Source: Mucilaginibacter cryoferens (GTDB lineage Bacteria; Bacteroidota; Bacteroidia; Sphingobacteriales; Sphingobacteriaceae). Taken from it: a stretch of DNA of 64,000 nucleotides. A program made the translations under genes and the position numbers. Positions 27,782 to 36,317 of this stretch are shown here, piece by piece. The notes beneath the pieces were generated by a model. It had not been told where the DNA came from and made no database searches. It saw nothing but the letters and a program-made list of their open reading frames with translations. Position 1 is the first letter of the stretch; every line of letters begins with the position of its first letter. The DNA lies in NCBI RefSeq assembly GCF_014205845.1, contig NZ_JACHCR010000012.1, positions 62,001 to 126,000 of the forward strand, in the 5' to 3' direction.

Positions 27782-28141
27782 CTATTTTAAAGGACCAAAA
27801 AAGCTTACCAACCGGGTGATCTGATTTTGTTCGTTAAACTCAAAATAATCAAAACCTTCTTTCGTTTGTTCGGGCAAAACCACGTTCCAGGTGTAACGGC
27901 CTACGTTGTGATGGTAATCGGGCAATGTTAACTGATTAAATGTACGCACCGGCATTCTCTCTAAAGATGTTTGGGCAAGCCCGGCAATACCATCTACACC
28001 TGTAATTCCTTCAAAATTAGGATCGGTATAGGTGGCATCAGTGGCCCAGCATTCGGCAAATGCAGCTTTATATTCCGCCAGCCCTTTATTGTTCCAGGCT
28101 GCAACATATCGTTTAATCATTTCTTCAACTGATGGTATCAT
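27782..28141 (-). CDS. SnoaL/NTF2-like protein
   Basis: The protein has 119 residues with the cone-shaped NTF2 pattern: an N-terminal helix (VEEMIKRYVAAWN), the WATDATYTDPNFEG loop, and closing strands (WNVVLPEQTKEGFDYFEFNEQNQITRLVSFFGPL). Members are isomerases, lyases or ligand-binding proteins of many types, and nothing here picks one. It is 90 bp from the Crp/Fnr gene on the same strand. Confidence 0.8.
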   Translation of the reverse strand: MIPSVEEMIKRYVAAWNNKGLAEYKAAFAECWATDATYTDPNFEGITGVDGIAGLAQTSLERMPVRTFNQLTLPDYHHNVGRYTWNVVLPEQTKEGFDYFEFNEQNQITRLVSFFGPLK

Positions 28142-28233
28142 TTTTATTGATTTTGGTGTACTGCAAAGGACGGATACCTCAGTCTCAATAAAATTAAAGT
28201 AGTTTAATAAAACAAAAATGTTGATTTATTTTA

Positions 28234-28671
28234 TCAGCTAAACCATTTCCTACTCACCAACAGCAGCCCAAACTCTTTCGCCGCTTTTTTCTCCATCGAC
28301 TTATGGTGAATTTTATGCGCCCTGCGGATAGCCATCAGGTACCGGTTATTACTTTTAAAGGCTTTGAACCGGTTATGGATAAACCAATCGTGAAAAACAA
28401 AATAGATAGTACCATAAATACTGATCCCTGTGCCTATCCAGAAGTGGTAGTCTAAACTGATATGCCCTATCCACATTAGCCACAAAGCCAAGGAGGCAAA
28501 AGCAATGCTGAAGATATCGTTTAACTCTAAAAAAGTATGCCTCTCCTGATGGTGGGTTTTGTGAATGAACCAAAGCGGCCCATGAAATAAATACTTATGC
28601 ATTGCCCAGGAGAGCAACTCCATCGCGGCTATAGTAATAACTATTGTAATTATATTGATGGCAACTTGCAT
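28234..28671 (-). CDS. crtZ: Beta-carotene hydroxylase, CrtZ type
   Basis: The protein has 145 residues, a normal CrtZ length. CrtZ is a membrane di-iron enzyme that hydroxylates beta-ionone rings of carotenoids to give zeaxanthin-like xanthophylls. All four histidine clusters are present: HKYLFH and HKTHH in the first half, HDWFIH and HKIHH in the second. Hydrophobic segments separate them. The organism is therefore likely to make a hydroxylated yellow to orange carotenoid, although the rest of the pathway is not in this window. No partner gene is adjacent. Confidence 0.9.
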   Translation of the reverse strand: MQVAINIITIVITIAAMELLSWAMHKYLFHGPLWFIHKTHHQERHTFLELNDIFSIAFASLALWLMWIGHISLDYHFWIGTGISIYGTIYFVFHDWFIHNRFKAFKSNNRYLMAIRRAHKIHHKSMEKKAAKEFGLLLVSRKWFS

Positions 28672-28690
28672 CCAACAGAATATATTCGAG

Positions 28691-29395
28691 CTATCTAAAT
28701 TGCTTAATTAATTCAAATTCTGCTTGTGCACCCTCGAAATCGCCAAACCTTCTGTTATTGACATTAAGATGCCGATACGTTGGATGCGTGATAAAAACAA
28801 CGTTAGTTTTATATTCATCTAAACCAATAAATGAAACATTTTTGAACGACGCTAACTTTTCCCTATCTAATTTTTTGTAAGACCTTATTTTTGAAATCGC
28901 AGATAATTCAGTAGACATTGAACTCATTAAACTTAATAAATGAAGCCCTAATATTAAAATTAACGTTGGCTTTTGTGTACCAATCTGTTCAATCAAAAAG
29001 TTCTTGCAATCACCTAAATAATCAGGGTATTCAAAAGCCGGGCTTTTACCAATGGCACTACCATTAGATCTTACCCCCATAATCGCATTGGTAAAAAAAC
29101 ATTTCTCTTTTTCTATTTCATAATAGGAAAGCATCTTGATAAGATTACTCCATGTTAAGGCGTTAGTATTTTCACTGCCGCGTTCAACTGATAATCTATA
29201 GTCTTTTTCGGTGCCAAAATCGTGTCCCAATATCATAATTGGTTTATCAGACAATACCTCGTCTCGCGGTGTCCACAAACCTCTGGCTCCTGGAAAAAAG
29301 CCTACGCCTGAAATTTCACATTCTGCTTTTGCAAATATGGATGGATAAGAATTTATCTTCTTTAACTCTGATTTCAAAAACTCAATATCGGTCAT
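28691..29395 (-). CDS. Uracil-DNA-glycosylase-superfamily-like protein
   Basis: The protein has 234 residues. Features that fit the UDG fold are PIMILGHDFGTEKDY at about 52-66 (position of motif A), CFFTNAIMGVR with conserved Asn near 100, LILILGLHLL, and FITHPTYRHLN near 205 (position of the HPS motif). Motif A lacks the normal catalytic Asp/Glu pattern of family 1 or 4, so it may be a non-canonical member. The gene is 19 bp upstream of crtZ on the same strand, but a functional link is not expected. Alternative: an uncharacterised DNA-processing or single-domain hydrolase. Confidence 0.55.
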   Translation of the reverse strand: MTDIEFLKSELKKINSYPSIFAKAECEISGVGFFPGARGLWTPRDEVLSDKPIMILGHDFGTEKDYRLSVERGSENTNALTWSNLIKMLSYYEIEKEKCFFTNAIMGVRSNGSAIGKSPAFEYPDYLGDCKNFLIEQIGTQKPTLILILGLHLLSLMSSMSTELSAISKIRSYKKLDREKLASFKNVSFIGLDEYKTNVVFITHPTYRHLNVNNRRFGDFEGAQAEFELIKQFR

Positions 29396-29495
29396 AATTG
29401 TTCGGTTAGGTTATCCTCTAAATATAACAAAAAAAAACAGCCACCAAAGTGACTGTCTCAATTATGTTAAATTCCGAAATCGAAATTCCGAAATC

Positions 29496-30899
29496 CTAAA
29501 TATGAATCGCTCTATTCTCGGTAGCTGCTAAACAAGCCTCGCGCATAGCCTCGGTATAAGTTGGGTGGGCATGGCTGATGCGGGCAATATCCTCTGCTGA
29601 TGCACGGAACTCCATAGCTACAACAGCCTCGGCAATCATATCCGCAGCACGCGGACCAATCATATGTACACCTAAAATCTCATCGGTAGTGGCATCGGCC
29701 AATACTTTTACAAAGCCATCAAGGTCGCCGCTGGCACGGGCACGTCCGCTGGCTTTAAATGGGAACGATCCGGTTTTATATTTTACACCGGCAGCTTTCA
29801 ATTGCTCTTCTGTTTGGCCAACAGCGGCAACTTCGGGCCAGGTGTATACTACGCCCGGGATCAGGTTATAGTCAATATGTGGTTTCTGGCCGGCTATAAT
29901 TTCGGCAACCAATGTACCTTCATCTTCGGCTTTGTGGGCAAGCATAGCACCTTTAATTACATCACCAATGGCATAAACACCTTTAACGCTGGTTTCCAGG
30001 TGATCATTAACCGTAATTTTACGGCCACGTTCTTCAACAGTGATGCCTATTTTATCTAAGCCTAAATTATCGGTATAAGCAACACGGCCCACTGCTACCA
30101 GGCAATAATCGCCTTTCAACTCTTTTTGCTCACCTTTAGGGGTATCAAAAGTAACTGTTACTTCTTTACCTTTTACGGCAGCGCCGGTAACTTTATGGCC
30201 CAGGTAAAACTCCATACCCAGTTTGGTTAATACTTTTTGTAACTCGCGGCCAAGGCCTTTATCCATAGTTGGGATAATGCCATCCATAAACTCAATTACA
30301 GATACTTTGGCACCTAAACGGGCGTAAACCGAACCTAATTCCAAACCTATAACACCACCGCCTATCAGTACCAGGTGCTTAGGCACTTCGGTAAGTGATA
30401 ATGCCTCGGTTGACGTAATAATGCGTTTTTTATCGATTTTTAAAAATGGCAGCGCCGATGGTTTCGAGCCTGTGGCTATAATCACATTTTTACCGGTTAT
30501 TTCGGCTTGGGTACCATCGGCCTTTTTAACGGTGATGGTATTTTTATCTTTAAAAGATCCTACACCAAAATGGGTGTCAATCTTATTTTTCTTCATCAGG
30601 TAGCTAATGCCGCTGGTATTGGCATCCACCACTTCCTGTTTGCGTTTTACCATCTGGCCAAAATCGATGCCTAAGTTTTGCAGCTTAATACCGTGGGTGG
30701 TAAAAGTGTGGGCAGCGTTATGGTAATGTTCAGATGAATCGAGCAAAGCCTTTGATGGGATACAGCCCACATTAAGGCAGGTACCGCCAAGGGTACTATA
30801 TTTTTCGACGATAGCGGTTTTTAAACCCAGCTGGGCGCAACGTATAGCGGCTACATAGCCACCTGGGCCCGAACCGATAACGATAACATCATATTGCAT
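29496..30899 (-). CDS. lpdA: Dihydrolipoyl dehydrogenase (E3)
   Basis: About 467 residues from the ATG at 30899, where the FAD-binding motif YDVIVIGSGPGGYVAA begins at once; an upstream ATG at 30923 would add eight residues. E3 reoxidises dihydrolipoamide of 2-oxoacid dehydrogenases and glycine cleavage, using FAD and NAD. The redox disulfide is in GGTCLNVGCIPSK. The NAD site is in VLIGGGVIGLELGSVYARLG, the second FAD motif in VYAIGDV, and the C-terminal interface has the HAHPTYTE histidine/glutamate. Length and motifs are standard. It stands alone on the minus strand. Confidence 0.95.
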   Translation of the reverse strand: MQYDVIVIGSGPGGYVAAIRCAQLGLKTAIVEKYSTLGGTCLNVGCIPSKALLDSSEHYHNAAHTFTTHGIKLQNLGIDFGQMVKRKQEVVDANTSGISYLMKKNKIDTHFGVGSFKDKNTITVKKADGTQAEITGKNVIIATGSKPSALPFLKIDKKRIITSTEALSLTEVPKHLVLIGGGVIGLELGSVYARLGAKVSVIEFMDGIIPTMDKGLGRELQKVLTKLGMEFYLGHKVTGAAVKGKEVTVTFDTPKGEQKELKGDYCLVAVGRVAYTDNLGLDKIGITVEERGRKITVNDHLETSVKGVYAIGDVIKGAMLAHKAEDEGTLVAEIIAGQKPHIDYNLIPGVVYTWPEVAAVGQTEEQLKAAGVKYKTGSFPFKASGRARASGDLDGFVKVLADATTDEILGVHMIGPRAADMIAEAVVAMEFRASAEDIARISHAHPTYTEAMREACLAATENRAIHI

Positions 30900-31094
30900 A
30901 GTAGTGTGTTTTATGGACGGCAAAGTTAATGGTAATTAGGTGATAATTTATAGCGCTGATGGAATTATTGAATTAGTGATTTATTGAATTATCGATTTAG
31001 CAAAATGCCAAAATCGCCGATTCACTTATCCACGATGACGTAAAAGTTAAGGGCACGTACTATCCTCCAGCTGGAGAAGAGAATTAAACATTTA

Positions 31095-32093
31095 TCAAAA
31101 TTCGCAATACTTATATGCCCAGGCTTTAATCAGCGTTACCCTATCCTTTATAAACTTCGGCCCGAAAAACAAATTAGACCAATCGTCGAAGTGCTCATAC
31201 TGAAAGCCCAAATAAAATATCCAGAACCCCACACCCAGGTATGGAATGGCTTTTAGCTCTTCATCGGCAACCGGTCTGCCTTCGCGGTAGGTGGCTATAA
31301 ACACGGCAAACATTCTTTCGGCCTCCGCATCGGTAAGCTTACCTGTATAAACGTGCACAAAAAAATGCACGAAGAACGACATCAGGTCATTCGCCAACAA
31401 ACCTTTACCGGCAAAGTCAAAATCGAAAAAAGTTAAATTTCCCCTGGCATCAAAATGAAAGTTTTTCGGCAAAAAATCATACTGGCAATAGCCATAGCTA
31501 AAGTTTGAGGTATCAAATGATGTTAGCTTCCTGGCTACTTTATCAGCTATATCTTTCAGGTAGGCGTACTCATCGGGCAGATCCTTAAATGCGGGGGCAA
31601 AGCTTTTTAACGGTGCTGTAAGGGTTGTTTCAATGGTATATTCCCTGCGGGGATGATTAAGTTGAACAGCCGATGTAATGTTGTGAATTTTGGCCATTTC
31701 CCTGCCAACAGTTTTCAACTGCTCATCACTTAAATCCATAACCGGCGCACCTTCGGCATAAGAAAACAGGATGCCGTAGCGTGTACCTTCCGCCGCGTTA
31801 AACTGCTGTAATTGTTGATCGCGGAGATCTTTAATAGGATAGGCTACACTTGCCCCGCCATCTTTAAGCAGGTTTAGTAGTTCAACCTCCCCTTGTATTT
31901 CTTCATACGAGCGGTGCTGCTCTCTGTATATCTTTAAAACGTATTTGGTATCTGCCACTTCAATAATATAAGTATCGCTTACGCCACGCAATAAATATTT
32001 GCAGCTTATCAATTGTAAGCCATAAGCATCTTCAATATACCCTTTTAAAGCGATAGCCGATAATGTAGAATATTGTGTCGGAAAATGTGCCAT
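31095..32093 (-). CDS. Phosphotransferase, APH/choline-kinase-like
   Basis: About 332 residues from ATG 32093; the frame extends to 32129 with 12 doubtful residues. It has the aminoglycoside-phosphotransferase fold: a small lobe with YVLKIYRE, then YCQYDFLPKNFHFD as the catalytic loop and LTFFDFDFAGKGLLANDL as the metal-binding part. In the catalytic loop the histidine of the usual HxD is Gln, though the Asp remains. Relatives include homoserine kinase II, spectinomycin-type enzymes and uncharacterised proteins. The substrate is not evident. It faces away from the next gene at 32270, so the 176-bp gap carries divergent promoters. Confidence 0.8.
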   Translation of the reverse strand: MAHFPTQYSTLSAIALKGYIEDAYGLQLISCKYLLRGVSDTYIIEVADTKYVLKIYREQHRSYEEIQGEVELLNLLKDGGASVAYPIKDLRDQQLQQFNAAEGTRYGILFSYAEGAPVMDLSDEQLKTVGREMAKIHNITSAVQLNHPRREYTIETTLTAPLKSFAPAFKDLPDEYAYLKDIADKVARKLTSFDTSNFSYGYCQYDFLPKNFHFDARGNLTFFDFDFAGKGLLANDLMSFFVHFFVHVYTGKLTDAEAERMFAVFIATYREGRPVADEELKAIPYLGVGFWIFYLGFQYEHFDDWSNLFFGPKFIKDRVTLIKAWAYKYCEF

Positions 32094-32269
32094 GGTTTTA
32101 AAATTTGAAGCGGGGCTGCAATGATACAAAATTGACCAAACTTAGCATTACCGCCGCCCATATTTTAGCCAACATTGGTTGCTTATTAACTGCTTAATGT
32201 AACAGTGTTGTATTAAATTATTTGTTAACAATTATGTTGCTAAATTTATCTTTTTAACTGACTGATCTC

Positions 32270-34135
32270 ATGAACAAATCAATTACACTATTATTTGTAC
32301 TGGCTATATGCTGGTCGGGCGTGTTTGCCCAGGGCGATTACGTAAAGGAGCACTTTACCAAAAAAGATGCGTACATCACCATGCGCGATGGTAAAAAGCT
32401 GTTCACTTCCATCTACACGCCAAAAGATGCATCGGCCAAAAACAAATATCCTATTATGATGCAGCGCACCTGTTACAGCGTTGCCCCTTATGGCGAAGAC
32501 AAGTATCCCGGCAAATTGGGGCCATCAGAATACATGATGAAAGAGGGTTACATTTTTGTGTACCAGGATGTACGCGGCCGCTGGAAAAGCGAAGGCACCT
32601 GGACCAACATGACCCCGGTTATTGACAATAAAAAAGGCAAAAACGATGTTGACGAAGGCTCTGATACTTATGATACTATAGACTGGCTCATAAAAAACGT
32701 AGCCGGTAACAACGGTAAAGTTGGCCAATGGGGTATCTCCTATCCGGGCTTTTACACTGCGGCGGGCATCCTATCCAACCACCCGGCTTTAAAGGCATCA
32801 TCGCCGCAGGCACCTATATCCGATTTCTTTTTCGACGATTTTCATCATAATGGTGCTTTCATCGAAGGATACTTTTTTACCTTCCCGGTTTTTGGCGTTC
32901 AGAAAACAGATACTACCAGCAAACCCTGGTACAACAACAGTATGATAAAAGCCGGCACCAAAGATGGCTACCAGTTTTTACTGGACCTCGGTCCGCTAAA
33001 AAATGCTGATAAATATTATAAAGACAATTTCTTTTGGCAGGAAACCGTTAACCACCCCAACTACGATGAGTTTTGGCAAAAACGTGGCCTGCTTAAACAC
33101 TACGGCAAAGTAAAGCCCGCTGTAATGCTGGTAGGTGGCTGGTTTGATGCCGAAGATTTAACCGGTCCGCTGGCTATTTACAAAACCATTAATAAAACAG
33201 ATCCCAACGCTTATAACACTATTGTGATGGGTCCATTCGGCCATGGCCGCTGGTCGCGCGAGACCGGGCATACCATGCACAGCAACGTTTACTTTGGCGA
33301 TAGCATCGCTACCTTTTACCAAAAAAGCATAGAAGCCAAATTCTTCTACCACTTTTTAAAAGGCAATGGCGATAAAAACTCGGGCTTGCCTAACGCATAC
33401 ATGTATAACACCGGCAAAAAAGAGTGGGCCACATTTGATAAATGGCCTGCCCCAAATGCCGAACATCAAAAAATGTATTTAGGTGCCGATGGAAAGTTAT
33501 CTGTAAGCCAACCATCTGCTACAGGTTCGGTATCGTACGTAAGCGATCCGCTTAAACCGGTACCTTATACCGAGGATAATACCACCACCATGGGCTTTAC
33601 CCCGCACAATTACATGAGCGAAGATCAGCGTTTCGCGGGTAGAAGGCCCGATGTGTTGGTTTACCAATCTGAAGTATTAAATGATGATGTAACGCTTGGC
33701 GGCGAAATTATGGCACACCTAAAAATTGCCACCACCGGTACAGATGCCGATTTTGTGGTAAAACTGATAGATGTTTACCCTGCCGATGAACCCAACAACC
33801 CGTACATGCCAAACAAGAATATCATCCTGAGCAATTACTGGCAAATGGTACGCTCGGAAGTGATGCCGGCCCGTTTCCGCAACAGCTTCGAAAAGCCGGA
33901 GGCGTTGGTGGCTAACCAAAAAACAGACGTAAACTTTCGCCTGCAAGATGTGTTGCACACATTTAAAAAAGGCCACCGTATTATGATACAGGTACAAAGC
34001 ACCTGGTTCCCTATAGTGGCCCGCAATCCTCAAAAGTTTGTAGAAAACCCTTATAAAGCAGATGAAAGCGACTACATAAAAGCTACCGAAACCGTTTATA
34101 ACGATAGCTTTATTGATGTGCAGGTGTTGAAGTAA
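32270..34135 (+). CDS. CocE/NonD family hydrolase (X-Pro dipeptidyl-peptidase-like)
   Basis: The protein has 621 residues with signal peptide MNKSITLLFVLAICWSGVFAQ. The alpha/beta hydrolase core runs from about 35 to 370. The nucleophile Ser157 lies in GQWGISYPG, the acid is probably in GGWFDAED near 290, and the histidine in GPFGHGRW near 325. The C-terminal jelly roll (about 400-615) is characteristic of the family, which includes cocaine esterase, glutaryl-acylases and Xaa-Pro peptidases. It is probably a secreted peptidase or acylase. Two secreted M1 peptidases follow on the same strand, so the region may serve peptide use. They are separated by a 430-bp repeat-rich stretch. Confidence 0.9.
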   Translation: MNKSITLLFVLAICWSGVFAQGDYVKEHFTKKDAYITMRDGKKLFTSIYTPKDASAKNKYPIMMQRTCYSVAPYGEDKYPGKLGPSEYMMKEGYIFVYQDVRGRWKSEGTWTNMTPVIDNKKGKNDVDEGSDTYDTIDWLIKNVAGNNGKVGQWGISYPGFYTAAGILSNHPALKASSPQAPISDFFFDDFHHNGAFIEGYFFTFPVFGVQKTDTTSKPWYNNSMIKAGTKDGYQFLLDLGPLKNADKYYKDNFFWQETVNHPNYDEFWQKRGLLKHYGKVKPAVMLVGGWFDAEDLTGPLAIYKTINKTDPNAYNTIVMGPFGHGRWSRETGHTMHSNVYFGDSIATFYQKSIEAKFFYHFLKGNGDKNSGLPNAYMYNTGKKEWATFDKWPAPNAEHQKMYLGADGKLSVSQPSATGSVSYVSDPLKPVPYTEDNTTTMGFTPHNYMSEDQRFAGRRPDVLVYQSEVLNDDVTLGGEIMAHLKIATTGTDADFVVKLIDVYPADEPNNPYMPNKNIILSNYWQMVRSEVMPARFRNSFEKPEALVANQKTDVNFRLQDVLHTFKKGHRIMIQVQSTWFPIVARNPQKFVENPYKADESDYIKATETVYNDSFIDVQVLK

Positions 34136-34571
34136 TTATAAAAAAAGAAAACGCGTTGTTGTGAGAAGTGAAATTTCGCAAAACGCCGAAGGAGGGATGG
34201 CTTAGACCAAGGCTAATACTCACCCTGTCGAGGCTACGCCCGACATCCCTCTCTTCGCTTCGCGGAAAGAGGGAATTGAACGGTGAAGATATACAGTAAT
34301 CAGCCGATGCCTGTGTCCTCACAGGCATCTCCCCGAATATAAAGTTTACGTGTAGCATTCTGAATAGCGATCTGTGAGGATACAGACCGCAGGCGGAAAT
34401 AGTAAAAACTCTTCAACTCCTTCTTTGCTGCGCAGCAGAAGAAAGAGGGTGGTCCAGCGAAGCGAAGACCGGGTGAGTCTTCGCCAGCATACAGAGCTGC
34501 GTTAAACATATTACAAGGTAAACACCACGCAACAACATCATTACAATAGCCAGATTCTAAATTTATTTAAA
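34136..34571. repeat. Intergenic repeat elements (REP-like hairpins)
   Basis: No gene is seen. A perfect 10-bp hairpin lies at 34306-34329 (arm GATGCCTGTG, loop TCCT) and a related weaker one at 34367-34390. Similar hairpins occur near 57003-57105. Around them, at 34175-34260 and 34415-34495, are CCCTCT/AGAGGG-rich inverted segments with TTCGCTTCGC-type centres, resembling the palindromic intergenic repeats frequent in Sphingobacteriaceae genomes. The last part before 34572 probably holds the promoter of the M1 peptidase gene. Confidence 0.65.
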
Positions 34572-36224
34572 ATGAAACTAAGTTATTCCCTTATCATTTT
34601 ATCCTTTATCAGCCTTAGCGCGCGTGCCCAGCTATTGCAGAAGAAAGAAGCCTTTACCCATGCCGATAGCCTGCGGGGTAACTTAACGCCCCTGCGCACC
34701 TGTTACGATATCAACTACTATCACCTGGATGTGAAGTTTGATATTGATCACCGTTCCATCAGCGGCAGTAACCTGTTTAAGTTTACGGCTACCCAAAATT
34801 TTACCCGGCTGCAATTTGATCTGTTTGCTAATTTAAAAGTTGAAAAGGTAGTTTATAAAGGCAAACCACTACCGTTTAAACGGGATGAGAATGCCGTATT
34901 TGTAACCTTCCCCCAAACTATTGCCAAGGGCAGTAAAGATCAGTTTACGGTTTATTATTCGGGCAAACCAACCATTGCTTTAAACGCGCCATGGGATGGA
35001 GGCCTGGTTTTCGCTAAAGATTCGTTAAAAAAACCATGGGTAGTTACCGCCTGCGAGGGTGTAGGTGCCAGCATATGGTGGCCTAATAAAGATCATTTAA
35101 GTGATGAGGTTGATAGCATGCTCATCAGCATCAGTATACCCAAAGGGTTAAAAGATGTATCAAACGGCAGGCTGCGTAAGGTTACACCTTTAAAAGATGG
35201 CTACACCCGGTTTGATTGGTTTGTGGCCAACCCCATTAACAACTATGATGTAGTGGCCAACATTGGCGATTATGTACATTTTAGCGATAGCTACATGGGC
35301 GAAAAAGGAGAGCTTACTATGGATTATTGGGTACTGCCCACCAGCCTCGAAAAAGCAAAGAAACAATTTGGAGCCAACGTGCGCCCAATGCTTAAAGCCT
35401 TTGAGCGCTGGTTTGGCCCCTACCCTTTTTATGAGGATGGCTATAAACTGGTAGAAACCCCGCATTTAGGGATGGAGCACCAGAGCGCTACCGCCTATGG
35501 CAATCATTTTTTAAATGGCTACCTGGGGTACGATATGTCTGGCACCGGCTGGGGACTTAAATGGGATTACATTATTGTACACGAAAGCGGTCACGAATGG
35601 TTTGGCAATAACATCACCGGCAAGGATTTGGGCGATATGTGGATTCACGAGAGCTTTACCTGCTATTCCGAATCGTTATTTATTGAAGATAACTGGGGCA
35701 AAAAAGCCGGGCAGGAATATAATTTTGGTTTAAGGGAGGGCATCAGCAATGATAGCCCTATTGTCGGCCCATATAATGTGAACAAAGAAGGTTCGGGCGA
35801 TATGTACCCCAAGGGGGCGGTGTTGCTTAACATGATGCGCACCATTATTAATGATGATGAAAAATGGCGCGACATCCTGCGTGGCTTAAACAAAACCTTC
35901 TATCACCAAACCGTGACCTATAACGATGTGGTAAATTACATTACAGAACAATCGGGCAAAAAACTATTGCCGGTATTTGACCAGTACCTGCATTATAAAG
36001 ATTTACCAACCCTGGAGTTTGATACCATTAGAGGCAAACTTTGCAGCCGCTGGATAGCCAACGCAAAAGATTTTACCATGCCGGTACTGGTACGCATAAA
36101 GGGCGGCGATTATAAATTTATAACACCAACAACCCGCTTTACTCCGGTTGATGTTGAAGGCGCAAACAAGGATAACATAGAGGTTGATAACCTTAACTTT
36201 TATATTGGGGTATTGGTTGATTGA
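34572..36224 (+). CDS. Secreted M1 family metallopeptidase (paralogue 1)
   Basis: The protein has 550 residues with an export signal at the start ending near SARAQ. M1 enzymes are zinc aminopeptidases. Zinc ligands are His337, His341 and Glu360, in HESGH followed by 18 residues and MWIHE. The exopeptidase motif usually written GAMEN reads GMEHQSATAYGN here (about 300), a change seen in a Bacteroidota subgroup. The N-terminal beta-sandwich (about 40-200) is complete, but the C-terminal armadillo region is short compared with full-length aminopeptidase N. The next gene is a close paralogue in the same orientation, 93 bp downstream, from a tandem duplication. It probably trims peptides in the periplasm. 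Confidence 0.9.
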   Translation: MKLSYSLIILSFISLSARAQLLQKKEAFTHADSLRGNLTPLRTCYDINYYHLDVKFDIDHRSISGSNLFKFTATQNFTRLQFDLFANLKVEKVVYKGKPLPFKRDENAVFVTFPQTIAKGSKDQFTVYYSGKPTIALNAPWDGGLVFAKDSLKKPWVVTACEGVGASIWWPNKDHLSDEVDSMLISISIPKGLKDVSNGRLRKVTPLKDGYTRFDWFVANPINNYDVVANIGDYVHFSDSYMGEKGELTMDYWVLPTSLEKAKKQFGANVRPMLKAFERWFGPYPFYEDGYKLVETPHLGMEHQSATAYGNHFLNGYLGYDMSGTGWGLKWDYIIVHESGHEWFGNNITGKDLGDMWIHESFTCYSESLFIEDNWGKKAGQEYNFGLREGISNDSPIVGPYNVNKEGSGDMYPKGAVLLNMMRTIINDDEKWRDILRGLNKTFYHQTVTYNDVVNYITEQSGKKLLPVFDQYLHYKDLPTLEFDTIRGKLCSRWIANAKDFTMPVLVRIKGGDYKFITPTTRFTPVDVEGANKDNIEVDNLNFYIGVLVD

Positions 36225-36317
36225 GCCCCACCCAAACCCTCCCCTGAAGGGGAGGACTTATAAAAACTTTTAAAAGTCTCGCCCTTCAGGGGGAGATTTA
36301 GAGGGGACTAACAAATA
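36225..36317. repeat. Palindromic intergenic repeat between the M1 genes
   Basis: The spacer consists almost entirely of an inverted repeat: CCCTCCCCTGAAGGGGAGGACTT, read across 36239-36261, and a matching GTCTCGCCCTTCAGGGGGAG further on. It is a palindromic GC-rich unit of the type scattered in Bacteroidota intergenic regions. It may stabilise or attenuate the transcript between the two peptidase genes. Confidence 0.6.
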
